From Alistipes sp. (GTDB lineage Bacteria > Bacteroidota > Bacteroidia > Bacteroidales > Rikenellaceae): DNA of 64,000 nucleotides. Positions 8,059 through 16,715 of this stretch are shown in pieces (position 1 is the first letter of the stretch; every line of letters starts with the position of its first letter). The stretch covers positions 1 through 64,000 of the forward strand of contig JAFZEX010000015.1 in the NCBI GenBank assembly GCA_017560425.1, read 5' to 3'. The notes under the pieces were generated by a model. That model was not told where the DNA came from. It did not search any database and was given only the letters and a program-made list of their open reading frames with translations. The translations under genes and the position numbers were made by a program.

Positions 8059-11000
8059 ATGAAGAAATTTACTGAGTATAAGGGTCTTGACCTTAGTGGC
8101 ATCGCCGACGAGGTGTTGGCGCAGTGGACTAAGGAGGACACCTTTCACAAGAGCATAACCACACGTGAGGGTCACCCAACATTCGTGTTCTACGAGGGTC
8201 CCCCATCAGCAAATGGTACCCCAGGTATCCATCACGTGATGGCACGTACCATCAAGGATGTATTCTGCCGCTTCAAGACCCAGCAGGGTTATCTCGTACA
8301 CCGTAAGGCGGGTTGGGACACACACGGTCTTCCTGTTGAGCTTGGTGTTGAGAAGAAGATGGGTATTACGAAGGAGGATATCGGCAAGACCATCACCATC
8401 GAGGAGTACAACAAGGCATGCCGTGAGGCTGTCATGGAGTTCACCGACCTTTGGGAGGATCTCACTCGCAAGATGGGTTATTGGGTAAATATGGACGATC
8501 CATATATCACCTACGACAACAAGTTTATCGAGACATTGTGGTGGTTGCTCAAGCAGCTCTACGAGAAGAACCTTCTCTACAAGGGCTACACCATTCAGCC
8601 ATACTCACCAGCAGCAGGTACAGGTCTTTCAACACACGAGCTCAACCAGCCTGGTTGCTACCGTGATGTTAAGGACACCACATGTACTGCTCAGTTCCGC
8701 ATCCTTGAGCCTAAGGCCGAGATGGAGGGCTGGGGTACTCCTGTGTTCTTGGCATGGACAACAACACCATGGACACTCCCATCAAACACTGCACTCTGCG
8801 TAGGACCTAAGTACGACTACGTTGCAGTACGCTCATACAACCCTTACACCTCTGAGAAGATCACAGCTGTTGTTGCTGAGCCTCTTCTCTACTCAATCTT
8901 CAACAAGAAGGGCGAGGAGCTTGCGTTGGATAGCTACAACCCTGGCGACAAGGTTATCCCATTCGAGGTAGTTGGTAAGTGGAAGGGTACCGAGCTCGAG
9001 GGCATGCACTACGAGCAGCTCTTGCCATGGGTTAAGCCTGTTGAGGCTGACGAGCAGGGCAACTGGAAGGAGGCCGCAGATAAGGCATTCCGTGTAATCC
9101 TCGGCGACTATGTTACTGTTGAGGATGGTACCGGTATTGTGCACATCGCTCCTACGTTCGGTGCTGACGATGCCTTTGTAGCACGTCAGGCAGGCATCCC
9201 TTCACTCTTCATGATCAACAAGCGTGGCGAGACACGTCCTATGGTTGATTTTGCTGGTAAGTTCTACCTTACTGAGGAGCTCGACGATAAGTTTGCTAAG
9301 GAGTGTGTTGCCGAGTCATACAAGGAGTATGAGGGCCGCTTCGTGAAGAATGCCTACGACCCACAGTTTACCGTAGATGGCCGCTACGACGAGAAGGCTG
9401 CTGCCGCTGCCGAGAACCTCGACATCTACATCTCAATCAAGCTTAAGGAGTCGAACAAGGTATTCAAGATTGAGAAGCACACCCACAACTATCCACACTG
9501 CTGGCGTACCGATAAGCCTGTGTTGTACTACCCACTCGACTCATGGTTTATCCGCACCACAGCACTCCGTGAGCGCATGATGGATCTCAACAAGACCATC
9601 TATTGGAAGCCTGAGTCTACAGGTACAGGCCGCTTCGGTAAGTGGTTGGAGAACATCAACGACTGGAACCTCTCACGTTCACGTTTCTGGGGTACTCCAC
9701 TTCCAATCTGGGCTACTGAGGACCGCTCAGAGCTCAAGTGCATCGGCTCTGTTGAGGAGCTTATCGCCGAGATCGAGAAGGCAGTGGCTGCTGGCGTGAT
9801 GACCGAGAACCCATATAAGAACTTCAAGGTTGGCGACATGTCGAAGGAGAACTACTCGACCGACAACATCGACCTTCACCGTCCTTATGTAGACAACATC
9901 GTGCTTGTATCATCTAAGGGCGAGCCTATGCGCCGTGAGCCAGACCTCATCGACGTATGGTTCGACTCGGGTGCTATGCCTTATGCTCAGGTACACTACC
10001 CATTCGAGAACAAGGAGGGCTTCGACCAGATTTACCCTGCCGACTTCATCGCTGAGGGTGTTGATCAGACACGTGGTTGGTTCTACACATTGCACGCCAT
10101 TGCAACAATGCTCTTCGACTCTGTAGCATTCAAGAATATCATCTCTAACGGCTTGGTATTGGATAAGAATGGTAACAAGATGTCTAAGCGCTTGGGCAAT
10201 GCCGTTGATCCATTCGAGGTTTTGAAGAAGTATGGTGCTGACGCTACACGTTGGTACATGATCTCTAACTCACAGCCTTGGGACAACCTCAAGTTCGACG
10301 TTGATGGCGTTGATGAGTGCCGTCGTAAGTTCTTCGGCACATTGTACAACACATACTCATTCTTCGCCCTCTATGCCAACATCGATGGCTTCACAGGTGC
10401 TGAGGAGGAGATTGCCGTTAAGGAGCGCCCAGAGATCGACCGCTGGATTCTCTCAGAGCTTAACACCCTTGTTAAGGACGTTACTAAGTACCTCGAGGAC
10501 TACGACCCAACACCTGCGGCACGCCGCATCGACGAGTTCGTAAACGAGAACCTCTCTAACTGGTACGTACGTCTTAACCGTAAGCGTTTCTGGGGTGGTA
10601 CTATGACTGCGGATAAGCTCGCTGCATATCAGACTCTCTACACATGTCTTGAGACTGTTGTGATGCTTGCTGCGCCTATCGCACCATTTATCTCAGACCG
10701 CATCTTCCGTGACCTCAACGCCGTGAGTGGTCGCCACACAGAGGAGAGCGTACACCTTTCTACGTTCCCTAAGTGCGACGAGAGCCTCATCGATGCTGAG
10801 CTCGAGGACATGATGCAGCTTGCACAGCGCACATCATCAATGGTTCTTGCTCTTCGCCGTAAGGTGAACATCAAGGTGCGTCAGCCACTTCAGAAGATTA
10901 TCATTCCTGTGTTGGACAAGACTATGGCAGAGCATATCGAGGCTGTTAAGCAGCTCATCATGGGCGAGGTGAATGTTAAGGATATCGAGCTTATCACCGA

Positions 11001-11544
11001 CACCACAGGCATCATCACTAAGCGCATTAAGCCTAACTTCAAGACGTTGGGTGCTAAGTGTGGTAAGTATATGAAGCAGGTTGCTCAGCTCGTAGCGTCG
11101 TTCACTCAGGAGCAGATTGCTGCTGTGGAGACTAACGCCGAGACAATCCTCAAGGTTGAGGACACTGAGTTTGTTACTACCGCTGCCGACTTCGAGATTA
11201 CGTCGGAGGATATGCCAGGCTGGTTGGTAGCCTCTGAGGGCAAGCTCACCGTGGCTCTCGACATCACCATCACCGACGAGTTGCGCCGTGAGGGTGTGGC
11301 ACGTGAGTTGGTAAACCGTATCCAGAATATCCGTAAGGAGTCAGGCTTCGAGGTTACCGACAAGATCCGTGTTGAGATCGAGGCAACAGAGCTCACAACA
11401 CCTGCTGTTGAGAGCTTCGCCGAGTATATCGCACAGCAGACCTTGGCGTTGGAGGTTAAGGCTTCTAATGCTCCTCAGGGCGAGTTTGTTGTTGATTCAG
11501 ACATCGACGAGTCGCCTCTAAAGATTGCTGTTACAAAGGCGTAA
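8059..11544 (+). CDS. ileS: Isoleucine--tRNA ligase
   Basis: IleRS charges tRNA-Ile and edits valine. The 1161-residue class I synthetase has the HIGH-equivalent segment PPSANGTPGIHHVMA (residues ~48-62), the editing CP1 domain (~190-400, with TTPWTLPSN at ~230-238), the catalytic DVWFDSGAMPY and GVDQTRGWFYTLH regions, and KMSKRLGN (~707). Length, KMSKR and the GIHH variant match the long, eukaryote-like IleRS class found in Bacteroidota. That class is generally less sensitive to mupirocin than the short bacterial class, which is family knowledge and not tested here. A strong terminator follows. Confidence 0.97.
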   Translation: MKKFTEYKGLDLSGIADEVLAQWTKEDTFHKSITTREGHPTFVFYEGPPSANGTPGIHHVMARTIKDVFCRFKTQQGYLVHRKAGWDTHGLPVELGVEKKMGITKEDIGKTITIEEYNKACREAVMEFTDLWEDLTRKMGYWVNMDDPYITYDNKFIETLWWLLKQLYEKNLLYKGYTIQPYSPAAGTGLSTHELNQPGCYRDVKDTTCTAQFRILEPKAEMEGWGTPVFLAWTTTPWTLPSNTALCVGPKYDYVAVRSYNPYTSEKITAVVAEPLLYSIFNKKGEELALDSYNPGDKVIPFEVVGKWKGTELEGMHYEQLLPWVKPVEADEQGNWKEAADKAFRVILGDYVTVEDGTGIVHIAPTFGADDAFVARQAGIPSLFMINKRGETRPMVDFAGKFYLTEELDDKFAKECVAESYKEYEGRFVKNAYDPQFTVDGRYDEKAAAAAENLDIYISIKLKESNKVFKIEKHTHNYPHCWRTDKPVLYYPLDSWFIRTTALRERMMDLNKTIYWKPESTGTGRFGKWLENINDWNLSRSRFWGTPLPIWATEDRSELKCIGSVEELIAEIEKAVAAGVMTENPYKNFKVGDMSKENYSTDNIDLHRPYVDNIVLVSSKGEPMRREPDLIDVWFDSGAMPYAQVHYPFENKEGFDQIYPADFIAEGVDQTRGWFYTLHAIATMLFDSVAFKNIISNGLVLDKNGNKMSKRLGNAVDPFEVLKKYGADATRWYMISNSQPWDNLKFDVDGVDECRRKFFGTLYNTYSFFALYANIDGFTGAEEEIAVKERPEIDRWILSELNTLVKDVTKYLEDYDPTPAARRIDEFVNENLSNWYVRLNRKRFWGGTMTADKLAAYQTLYTCLETVVMLAAPIAPFISDRIFRDLNAVSGRHTEESVHLSTFPKCDESLIDAELEDMMQLAQRTSSMVLALRRKVNIKVRQPLQKIIIPVLDKTMAEHIEAVKQLIMGEVNVKDIELITDTTGIITKRIKPNFKTLGAKCGKYMKQVAQLVASFTQEQIAAVETNAETILKVEDTEFVTTAADFEITSEDMPGWLVASEGKLTVALDITITDELRREGVARELVNRIQNIRKESGFEVTDKIRVEIEATELTTPAVESFAEYIAQQTLALEVKASNAPQGEFVVDSDIDESPLKIAVTKA

Positions 11545-11579
11545 TCTAATATAATAGGGTATAACGCCCTTAACAAAAA

Positions 11580-11614
11580 ACTCCGAACGGTGCGTGCTGT
11601 TCGGAGTTTTTTTT
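11580..11614 (+). terminator. Rho-independent terminator of ileS
   Basis: Arms ACTCCGAAC and GTTCGGAG(T) with a 10-nt loop, followed by eight T. Confidence 0.9.
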
Positions 11615-11629
11615 GTGCGCAGAGGTAGG

Positions 11630-11718
11630 GAGTTTAGGGAACTTAGCGAGATTAAGGAGTTTAGCGAGGCGCTATCGACATTTTATGCAACGCCTAATCA
11701 CTAAACTCGCTAAATTGC
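11630..11718. repeat. Inverted pair of 9-bp tandem arrays
   Basis: The left arm is four 9-bp units: GAGTTTAGG, GAACTTAGC, GAGATTAAG, GAGTTTAGC (11630-11665). The right arm (11691-11718) read on the minus strand continues the same 9-bp pattern: AATTTAGC, GAGTTTAGT, GATTAGGCG. The two arms face each other over a 25-bp spacer. A related structure is at 49901-50003. Confidence 0.7.
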
Positions 11719-11886
11719 ATACCACTGCTAAACCTATTTTAACCCCATTTTGCCACTGCCAATTTTGGTTAATATTATCCCCAACCCCTGTTATTTTATT
11801 ATTTTTTTAGCCAATATTTGCGTATTTCATAATTTTTGCTTAATTTTACAAATATTATAACGACAAAACTAAAAAAATAACGACTT

Positions 11887-12261
11887 ATGGCAGAGGAGAA
11901 AACCCGTTACAACGACGCTGAGCTCGAGGAGTTCCGCCTGTTGATTGAGCAGAAGTTGGCCTCGGCAAGAGCCGACTACGATATGTTGCGCACAGCAACA
12001 AGCAACGAGAACGACACCGAGGATTCATCTCCTACGTTCAAGGTTATGGAGGAGGGTGCCACAACACTCTCTAAGGAGGAGTATGGCCGTTTGGCACAGC
12101 GCCAGGCTAAGTTTATCCGCAACCTTGAGATGGCATTGGTGCGTATCAAGAACAAGACCTACGGCATTTGCAAGACCTCAGGCAAGCTCATTCCCCGTGA
12201 GCGCCTATTGCGTGTTCCACATGCTACTGAGTGCATCGAGGTAAAAGAGGCCCGTAAGTAA
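11887..12261 (+). CDS. DksA/TraR-family protein with incomplete zinc site
   Basis: The 124-residue product has an N-terminal coiled coil (~8-40, LEEFRLLIEQKL) and the DksA/TraR C-terminal region TYGICKTSGKLIPRERL (~95-111) and PHATECIE (~114-121). DksA-type proteins enter the RNA polymerase secondary channel and modulate initiation with ppGpp. Only two of the usual four zinc cysteines remain: the second is Ser in CKTS and the last is Val/Lys in CIEVKE. Such reduced sites are common in Bacteroidota members of the family. The stop codon TAA is the first bases of repeat copy B. Confidence 0.88.
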   Translation: MAEEKTRYNDAELEEFRLLIEQKLASARADYDMLRTATSNENDTEDSSPTFKVMEEGATTLSKEEYGRLAQRQAKFIRNLEMALVRIKNKTYGICKTSGKLIPRERLLRVPHATECIEVKEARK

Positions 12262-12389
12262 TTTCTTGTGATAAGGGGTCATCTTCGACCTATCCCAAAA
12301 AGCTGAGCACCCGAGGCTGTACTAAGTGTACTATCCTCGGGTGCTCACTTTTGTGATAAGCCAAATCTAACCCCTTCTAACAAGAAATT
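12260..12389 (+). repeat. Stop-codon-anchored repeat element, copy B (best terminal inverted repeats)
   Basis: Left end AATTTCTTGTGATAAGGGGT (12260-12279) and right end AACCCCTTCTAACAAGAAATT (12369-12389, 21 nt described as ACCCC...ACAAGAAAT) are inverted copies with few mismatches. Inside are a small hairpin (GGTC/GACC), a terminator with arms GAGCACCCGAGG (12305-12316) and CCTCGGGTGCTC (12335-12346), and the apical motif CTGTACTAAGTGTACT. The element begins in the dksA-like stop codon. Confidence 0.8.
12305..12353 (+). terminator. Terminator hairpin in copy B
   Basis: A 12-bp perfect GC-rich stem with an 18-nt loop followed by ACTTTTG; it should end the dksA-like transcript. Confidence 0.75.
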
Positions 12390-12420
12390 TGTTTTTTTGC
12401 TGATTGAGGGGGGCAGGGGC

Positions 12421-12518
12421 TGGGATAAATGGGATCGCTTCGCTTGATGAGGGTGATGGGTAACGCTAACGCTTGATGGGAATTTTCCCATCTTTCCCAT
12501 TCGTCCCATCTTTCCCAT
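12421..12518. repeat. GATGGGAA-type short tandem repeats, partly inverted
   Basis: The right part (12485-12518) has 9-bp units TTCCCATCT, TTCCCATTC, GTCCCATCT, TTCCCAT. The left part has the opposite orientation words GATGAGGG, GATGGG and GATGGGAA with GCTTCGCTTGATG / GCTAACGCTTGATG spacers. The two halves meet at GATGGGAATTTTCCCATC. Confidence 0.6.
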
Positions 12519-12542
12519 AAAATAAACCCCGTGAAAAGCACA

Positions 12543-12605
12543 CCATACTTTTCACCTTTCACTTCTCACCTTTCACCTTTCACCTTTCACTTCTCACCTT
12601 CTACC
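12543..12605 (-). repeat. 7-bp tandem array running into the yifB stop codon
   Basis: Eight 7-bp units of the type TTCACCT / TTCACTT / CTCACCT / TCTACCT. Read on the minus strand they are GGTGAGA, AGTGAAA and GGTGAAA, starting inside the yifB stop (GGTAG). A related array with the same following word (AGTA-GGTGTGCTT) is at 46211-46255. Confidence 0.75.
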
Positions 12606-14139
12606 TTCCCCAATTCTCTCTATCGAGGGAGCGGTAGCCGATAGCTTCGCTGATGTGTTGTGGCTCGATACTCTCCTTAGCTTCGAGGTCGGCGATGGTG
12701 CGGGCAACCTTTATTATGCGGTCGTAGGCACGTGCCGAGAGGTTTAGGCGCTGCATGGCACGCTCCAAAAGCTCGCCACACTCCTTTGTGAGGGACGCAA
12801 ACCTACGAAGCATCGAGCTATTCATCATGGCGTTGCAGTGTATCTCCAAGCCCTCGAACCTCTGGCGCTGAATCTCACGTGCTGCAACAACCCTACGTCG
12901 CACATCGGCGCTACTCTCCTCACGTCTCTCCGACGACATATCCTTGATCGACACAGGCGTTACCTCAACATGAATATCTATGCGATCCATCAGTGGACCC
13001 GATATATGCGACATATAGCGGTGCACCGCCGCTGCCGAGCATGTACACTCCTTGGTAGGGTGGTTGTAGTAGCCACAAGGGCATGGGTTCATAGATGCTA
13101 TAAGCGTGAAGTTAGCAGGGTAGTCCACCGAGTACTTAGCACGTGATATTGTTATATGTCTATCCTCCAACGGCTGGCGCAACACCTCCAACACGTTGCG
13201 ACCAAACTCGGGCATCTCGTCCAAAAACAAGACACCATTATTTGCCAGCGACACCTCGCCAGGCTGAGGATATGTGCCACCACCAATAAGTGCCACCTGC
13301 GATGTTAGGTGGTGAGGAGCACGGAAAGGACGCTCTAAGATGAGTCCTCGGTGCGCACCTATCTTACCCGCCACAGAGTGTATCTTCGTAGTTTGTAGCG
13401 CCTCGTCGAGCGTCATAGGGGGCATGATTGTTGGCATGCGTCGTGCAAGCATGGTCTTACCCGAGCCGGGCGAGCCAATCATAATAATGTTATGACCGCC
13501 AGCTGCCGCAATCTCCAAGGCACGCTTTACATATGCCTGACCCTTGACATCAGCAAAATCCTCAGCATAGAGGCTCTCCTCCTCGATATTCACACTACTT
13601 ATAGTATGCTCAGCAGGGGTATATGGCATACGCTCAGAGAGTATCTCGCAGAGCTCCACAAGGCTGCTTACGCCGATAATCTCGACACCCTCGACCACAG
13701 CACCCTCAGCAACATTCTCCTTAGTCAGAAACACACGCTTTAAGCCCTTCTCACGAGCCATGGCAACAAGCGGAAGTACACCCTTTACGCCACGTAGCTC
13801 GCCATTGAGCGACAGCTCGCCAATAAACATGCTCTCGTCGATATACTTCGACTCGAGTTGCTCGGTAGCCACCAATATACCCACAGCAATAGGCAGATCG
13901 TACAACGAGCCCTCCTTGCGCAGGTCGGCAGGGGCGAGGTTCACAACAATCTTCTTTGCCAAGAGCCTATATCCGCTATTCTCGTATGCGGCTTGTATTC
14001 GTTGCTCGCTCTCCTTGATGGTGTTGTCGGGAAGTCCAACGATAAAGAGGCCAATGCCGCCACCAGCGACATTAACCTCTACGCTTACCTCCACTGCCTC
14101 GATACCCGAGATAGCACCAGTATGTATCTTTGTAAACAT
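12601..14139 (-). CDS. YifB/ComM-family Mg-chelatase-like AAA+ ATPase
   Basis: The 512-residue protein has the N-terminal chelatase/Lon-like domain (~1-170), Walker A IGSPGSGKTMLARRMP (~221-236), Walker B VLFLDEMPEF (~303-312), sensor region and a zinc-type cysteine group CPCGYYNHPTKECTC (~352-366), then the C-terminal Mg-chelatase helical domain. The ComM group is a hexameric helicase that helps branch migration during natural transformation; in organisms without shown competence its role is unclear. It lies 12 bp after dnaB, so it is likely co-transcribed. Its stop codon lies at the edge of a 7-bp tandem array. Confidence 0.93.
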   Translation of the reverse strand: MFTKIHTGAISGIEAVEVSVEVNVAGGGIGLFIVGLPDNTIKESEQRIQAAYENSGYRLLAKKIVVNLAPADLRKEGSLYDLPIAVGILVATEQLESKYIDESMFIGELSLNGELRGVKGVLPLVAMAREKGLKRVFLTKENVAEGAVVEGVEIIGVSSLVELCEILSERMPYTPAEHTISSVNIEEESLYAEDFADVKGQAYVKRALEIAAAGGHNIIMIGSPGSGKTMLARRMPTIMPPMTLDEALQTTKIHSVAGKIGAHRGLILERPFRAPHHLTSQVALIGGGTYPQPGEVSLANNGVLFLDEMPEFGRNVLEVLRQPLEDRHITISRAKYSVDYPANFTLIASMNPCPCGYYNHPTKECTCSAAAVHRYMSHISGPLMDRIDIHVEVTPVSIKDMSSERREESSADVRRRVVAAREIQRQRFEGLEIHCNAMMNSSMLRRFASLTKECGELLERAMQRLNLSARAYDRIIKVARTIADLEAKESIEPQHISEAIGYRSLDRENWGR

Positions 14140-14151
14140 ATTACCTCATAA

Positions 14152-15756
14152 TTAGAATGGAGCAATGTCGTCGCCAGGCTTTGAAGGTGCTGGTGCAGGA
14201 CCAAGGTCGAAGTCGCTCGGCACACCACTCATGCCACCAAAGCCACCCATATCCGCTGGGGCACTACCCATAGGTGGTAGCGAATTGGCACTCGATGCTG
14301 CATAGTCGTAGCTCTCGCTATATCCGCCACCATTGAGCACATCTGCCGTTAGGGACGAGTCGGCATCCATAAACTTAGCCTGCTCCTTAACAAAGCGCAA
14401 AGGCACATCTGTTACCTCACCATTACGATGCTTGGCGATGATAATCTCCGCCATACCCGCAGTAGATAGTCCCTGCTCGTTGGTTGTAAGTCCGTAGTAC
14501 TCAGGACGATGGATAAATGCTACTACGTCGGCATCCTGCTCGATAGCTCCCGACTCACGAAGGTCAGAAAGCTGTGGTCGCTTCGAGCCACCACGGTTCT
14601 CCACGTTACGGCTAAGCTGCGAGAGGGCGATGATTGGCACATCCAACTCCTTGGCAATAGCCTTCAACGTACGTGAAATCAAAGATACCTCCTGCTCACG
14701 ATTTCCTCGTGTCTCGGGCGATGCGGCAGTCATCAGCTGCAAGTAGTCGATGATGATAATCTTAATGTCGTGCTGTGTCTTTAGTCGTCGAGCCTTCGAG
14801 CGGAACTCGTATACTGACAAGGCTGGCGTATCGTCGATAAATAGTGGTGCACGGCCAAGCTCCAAGGTCTGCTTCTCGAGGTGTGCCCACTGCGCTGGCG
14901 AGAGGTTACCCGTACGCAAATCTTTCGACTGAAGCTGTGTCTCGGCAACAATAAGACGGTTCATAAGCTGCACCGACGACATCTCCAACGAGAAGAAGGC
15001 AACAGGCGACTTAAGTTCTACTGCCATGTTACGTGCCATAGTAAGCACAAAGGCTGTCTTACCCATAGATGGACGTGCCGCAATGATGATAAGGTCTGAT
15101 GGCTGCCAACCGAGCGTGATGCTATCGATATCGGTAAATCCTGAGCGCACACCGTTATACTCGCCCGCAGTCTTTGCCGCCGCCTCAATCTGCTTGATAG
15201 CCTTATGCAGAATGTCGGATGCCGACTGCACCGAGCGCTTAACATTACCCTCCGATACCTTGAAAATCTCCTGCTCGGCAAAGCCAATAAGCTCGGTCAC
15301 ATCTACCTCCTCGTCGTATGAGCGACGCTGAATCTCGGTTGCCGAGCGGATAAGCTCACGCTGAACATACTTCTGTGCAATAATCTTGGCATGGAACTCG
15401 ATATGTGCTGCCGATGCCACACGCTGTGTTAGCTGTGCAAGGTATGCGGCACCACCCACCTTTGTAAGCTCCTTCTGCGACTTTAGCTTCTCGGTCACGG
15501 TGAACAGGTCGATAGCCTTCATCTCAAACGAGAGATCCTGGATCGCCTTGTAGATAATTTTATGCTCCTCGCTGTAGAAGGTATCTGCGCTGAGATACTC
15601 CTGAACATCGATGATAGCATCTTTCTCGAGCATCAGCGCACCTAATACCGCCTGCTCGAGTTCTATCGACTGAGGAGGTGTAACACCCGTAATATCAGTT
15701 AGTTGAGCTAATGCCTCACTATTGTTTTTCGAAGCTTTGTTATATTGTTTTGCCAT
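14152..15756 (-). CDS. dnaB: Replicative DNA helicase DnaB
   Basis: DnaB is the hexameric helicase that unwinds the replication fork. The 534-residue product has the N-terminal primase-interaction domain (~25-130) with IELEQAVLGALMLEKDA, Walker A AARPSMGKTAFVL (~226-238), the RecA-like core with IIIIDYLQLM (~335-344) and SQLSRNVENR (~379-388). The C-terminus is a ~60-residue Gly/Pro/Ser-rich tail ending DDIAPF, longer than in E. coli. No intein is present. A -7 box lies at 15789-15796. Confidence 0.97.
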   Translation of the reverse strand: MAKQYNKASKNNSEALAQLTDITGVTPPQSIELEQAVLGALMLEKDAIIDVQEYLSADTFYSEEHKIIYKAIQDLSFEMKAIDLFTVTEKLKSQKELTKVGGAAYLAQLTQRVASAAHIEFHAKIIAQKYVQRELIRSATEIQRRSYDEEVDVTELIGFAEQEIFKVSEGNVKRSVQSASDILHKAIKQIEAAAKTAGEYNGVRSGFTDIDSITLGWQPSDLIIIAARPSMGKTAFVLTMARNMAVELKSPVAFFSLEMSSVQLMNRLIVAETQLQSKDLRTGNLSPAQWAHLEKQTLELGRAPLFIDDTPALSVYEFRSKARRLKTQHDIKIIIIDYLQLMTAASPETRGNREQEVSLISRTLKAIAKELDVPIIALSQLSRNVENRGGSKRPQLSDLRESGAIEQDADVVAFIHRPEYYGLTTNEQGLSTAGMAEIIIAKHRNGEVTDVPLRFVKEQAKFMDADSSLTADVLNGGGYSESYDYAASSANSLPPMGSAPADMGGFGGMSGVPSDFDLGPAPAPSKPGDDIAPF

Positions 15757-15788
15757 ACCTTAAATAAGCACAAAAATTTTCACATCCA

Positions 15789-15796
15789 CAAAATTA
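15789..15796 (-). promoter_or_regulatory. -7 box of dnaB-yifB
   Basis: Minus strand TAATTTTG matches TAnnTTTG, 33 bp before the dnaB ATG. Confidence 0.45.
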
Positions 15797-15992
15797 GAAA
15801 TTTTATCGAAAACAGCAACTATATTTCCGCCATAAGTTATCATAAGTTGTTTTTGGATTATTAACACCAAATTGTTAATAATGTAAAATTTAGCCCCACG
15901 TTCATGCCTCACTATATTTTTAGCCTATACCACTATAAGAAAATAATATTAAAATTAATAGATATAAAACATTGTGTAAAAAATATTATTTC

Positions 15993-16000
15993 TACATTTG
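15993..16000 (+). promoter_or_regulatory. -7 box of the glutathione peroxidase gene
   Basis: TACATTTG matches TAnnTTTG, 57 bp before the ATG; ATTG at 15971-15974 is a weak -33. Confidence 0.55.
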
Positions 16001-16056
16001 CAGCGGAATAAAACTTGCAACAAGTTTAGTAGATATAATAAATAAATATAAGGATT

Positions 16057-16647
16057 ATGAATACAACAAATAAATCGTGTGGTTGCTCATGTGGCACAAA
16101 GAAGAGATTGTATAGTTTCGAGGTAATGGCGCAAGATGGCGAATTGGTGAAGCTCGATAAGTTCAGGGGCGAGGTTGTTCTTGTGGTAAACACGGCAAGC
16201 AGGTGTGGCTTTACTCCTCAGTATGCCGAGCTTGAGGCGCTATATAAAAAGTATCACGACAAGGGCTTCGAGATTTTGGATATGCCTTGCAACCAATTTG
16301 GTGGTCAGTCGCCCGAGAGTGATGCCGAGACTACGCAGTTCTGCCAGCTTAACTATGGCACAGAGTTTCCGCAGATGAAGAAGTGCGAGGTGAATGGCGC
16401 AAACGAGCTACCACTCTACACATGGCTAAAATCACAGCAGGGCTTCAAGGGTTTTGATGAGGATCACCCACTATCTAAGATTCTCGACACAAAGCTTCGT
16501 GAGGCAGATGCTTCTTACGACAAGAAGAGTGATATTAAGTGGAATTTCACAAAGTTTCTCATCAACCGCCAGGGCGAGGTAGTAACCCGCTTCGAGCCCA
16601 CTGCCGATATGGCAAAGGTTGAGGCAGCAATCGTAGAGCTTCTATAA
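16057..16647 (+). CDS. Glutathione peroxidase-family thiol peroxidase
   Basis: The 196-residue product has the GPx signatures ASRCGFTPQYAELE (peroxidatic Cys, ~45-58), MPCNQFGGQSPES (~76-88) and WNFTKFLINRQG (~168-179). Bacterial Cys-type GPx proteins mostly use thioredoxin to reduce peroxides. The Gln of NQFG and the Trp/Asn of WNF complete the catalytic set. Odd point: before the GPx fold there is a short N-terminal stretch SCGCSCGTKK with three cysteines in five residues, which is not part of the usual fold and has no signal-peptide shape. It ends in a bidirectional terminator shared with the convergent SH3/TonB gene. Confidence 0.93.
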   Translation: MNTTNKSCGCSCGTKKRLYSFEVMAQDGELVKLDKFRGEVVLVVNTASRCGFTPQYAELEALYKKYHDKGFEILDMPCNQFGGQSPESDAETTQFCQLNYGTEFPQMKKCEVNGANELPLYTWLKSQQGFKGFDEDHPLSKILDTKLREADASYDKKSDIKWNFTKFLINRQGEVVTRFEPTADMAKVEAAIVELL

Positions 16648-16654
16648 AAATAGA

Positions 16655-16702
16655 ATTGAGCCTGACCAAAATTATAACATGGTCAGGCTCAATGTTTTTG
16701 TA
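16655..16702. terminator. Bidirectional terminator gpx / SH3-TonB gene
   Basis: Perfect 14-bp arms ATTGAGCCTGACCA (16655-16668) and TGGTCAGGCTCAAT (16680-16693), with T-rich flanks in both directions. Confidence 0.85.
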
Positions 16703-16715
16703 TAGAATTTAATAA

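Larger units (their letters stand above)
11545..11886. other. Intergenic region ileS / dksA-like
   Basis: It contains the ileS terminator (11580-11614), an inverted pair of 9-bp tandem arrays (11630-11718), and an AT-rich leader with the presumed promoter of the dksA-like gene; a convincing -7 box could not be fixed. Confidence 0.6.
15757..16056. other. Divergent AT-rich intergenic region dnaB / gpx
   Basis: It holds the dnaB -7 box TAATTTTG (15789-15796, minus) and the gpx -7 box TACATTTG (15993-16000, plus). Nothing else is recognisable. Confidence 0.6.

Noticed and set aside
11545-11614. ileS terminator region as a sixth member of the stop-anchored family
   Set aside because: Layout is similar (TAA, small stem, terminator) but GATAAGG, the apical motif and the tail are absent, so I left it out.
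12543-12605. Possible CRISPR array
   Set aside because: The period is 7 bp with no spacers and no cas genes; it is a simple tandem array.
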